Below, in pieces: positions 62,720 to 64,000 of a stretch of 64,000 nucleotides of DNA. The DNA comes from Selaginella tamariscina (lineage: Eukaryota > Streptophyta > Lycopodiopsida > Selaginellales > Selaginellaceae). The DNA lies in contig PUQB01000672.1 of assembly GCA_003024785.1 (NCBI GenBank), positions 1 to 64,000 on the forward strand, written 5' to 3'. The translations under genes were made by a program, and so were the position numbers. The notes beneath the pieces are model-generated. The model saw nothing but the letters and a program-made list of their open reading frames with translations. It was not told the DNA's origin and ran no database searches. Each line of letters starts with the position of its first letter. Position 1 is the stretch's first letter.

Positions 62720-64000
62720 CTTTCTATACACATATCATGACTCTTTTATTACCAAAGATCACCTTGATCAATCGTGTATTTTGGTGGAAATGTATCAAGT
62801 TATTTTATTAATGAAGAATGTGACCTAATAAAATTTTATATTTATAAAGTTATTCAATTTGTTAAATGTAGAATTCAAGTACAACTTAAATAATTGAAAT
62901 GTTAAAATTTGTTAATGTTTCTCACACATATGAGCTTATTACGATTAATTTGATAAGATATTTTTCATAATCTTTATAAAGTAATTAATACATTATTGTG
63001 ATATTTAATTACTTGACCAATTAAGTGAAAGTTGATATAATTTCAATTCCAAATGCAGTTGTTATGTTCGTGGCTCTTTTATTTTAAGATTAACAATGCA
63101 ATATTATTTTATAGTATTTTTGTTCGAATAAATCCTTTCAAACAATGATTTAACATTCGTTTTAGATGTGTTATAATTATTATGCATTCAATTATAAACA
63201 AACGTATAAAAGCATGACTTTTAAGTATATCAACTTCAATCATATTGGGATTAATATTTATAATGTTTAAGATTTATATATGTGACTAGTCTTTAAAGTT
63301 TAATTAATGTTTCTTTATTTTGAAAGCATCATACGTATATGATGTAAAATTACTAAGTGAGTTGAAATTATAACTGTTGGTGATATTATTTGTGCATGGT
63401 CGTATGAAACAGTCAAAATTAATTGCACATAAGCAATATGGTAAGATATGCTATTTAGGATTTCATTTATAATCTTAAAACCCTCTAGTTATTATTCATT
63501 AATTAAAAATACATAATTAAAACATACACAACACATACACACACCATACTCTTATGTAAGAATTACCTAAAAAATTTAAAACAATTTTTAAGATTTTACA
63601 CACAAATTAAAAAGCATTTCGTATTATTAATTTTAAAATTAAAAAAATTAAATTAATAAATCTTAATCTTACTTGAATTTAAATATGAAAATATATGTGT
63701 ATCACTCTTGTATTTCTTTATACTTTAATTCTTCTTTCTTATTTATTATGACATATCCTATTTTTAACACAAACGACAGGGAGAATCTCCTTTTTCTATT
63801 AGAATATACAAATATTTTCTTATTAAACTTTATTAAAATATTGTCTTTAATTCAAGGAAACATCTTTAAATTCAGCTATATTACTACATATAGAGGATGC
63901 TAGAACGTGTGTTCATTTGGATGTTCTTTTGGCTCTTTTTATGTGTAGAATTTCATAAGCATCTTAATTGAGCTTAGCTTCTACAACAGGTTCTTAAGGG
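62720..64000. other. AT-rich intergenic region to window end
   Basis: No gene or element recognised. Confidence 0.55.

Noticed and set aside
1-64000. tRNA, rRNA or other structured RNA genes
   Set aside because: I looked for B-box-like GGTTCRANNCC and rRNA-like GC-rich blocks and found none I could support by eye. A tRNAscan/Rfam run would be decisive.

Overview
The window reads as nuclear DNA of a land plant. Genes carry short spliceosomal introns with GT..AG ends. Plant-specific or plastid families are present: an EXECUTER-type chloroplast protein, a class II LOB-domain factor, a family 1 UDP-glycosyltransferase and a DUF2828 protein. CCCTAAA-type telomere motifs and plant LTR retrotransposons also occur. 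Compact introns, a DUF7869-type gene and a carboxypeptidase Q-like M28 gene lean towards a seed-free plant (bryophyte, lycophyte or fern), but that is inference. The DNA is AT-rich and full of TC, CA and TA microsatellites, many inside introns.

Layout. 1-1897 (-): decayed DUF7869-type gene running off the left edge. 2045-2712 and 5971-6971: two arrays of a short palindrome, GGCGGGATTAATCCCGCC, about 36 copies in all, separated by 3.3 kb of AT- and CA-rich simple sequence. 7313-10380 (+): broken spliced gene with a ParB/sulfiredoxin-like segment and a methyltransferase-like C-terminus; one more copy of the palindrome lies in one of its introns. 10657-11574 (+): FCP1/NIF-like HAD gene. 12.0-16.9 kb: retroelement remnants and AT-rich spacer. 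17081-18645 (+): UDP-glycosyltransferase. 20185-24228 (-): EXECUTER, 12 exons, head-to-head with DUF2828 at 24983-27854 (+). 30158-31134 (-): START-domain gene. 31.9-43.25 kb: tandem segmental duplication, each unit carrying a carboxypeptidase Q-like gene (-) and a decayed transposase-like stretch. 44820-49543: short Ty3/gypsy element with nearly identical LTRs. 52035-53183: old small Copia-type element. 56737-57713 (-): LOB-domain gene. 61.69-62.72 kb: TRIM-like element on the minus strand whose interior is tandem repeats. The rest is AT-rich spacer with no gene I can support.

The single-copy host genes (EXECUTER, DUF2828, START, UGT) read well against their families but carry isolated one-base length changes, often in homopolymers. 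These could be real decay or residual sequencing error, and this uncertainty affects every broken-gene call here. The most unusual feature is the pair of palindrome arrays beside the ParB-like/methyltransferase-like gene. A functional link is only a hypothesis. No operon-like organisation is expected or seen.
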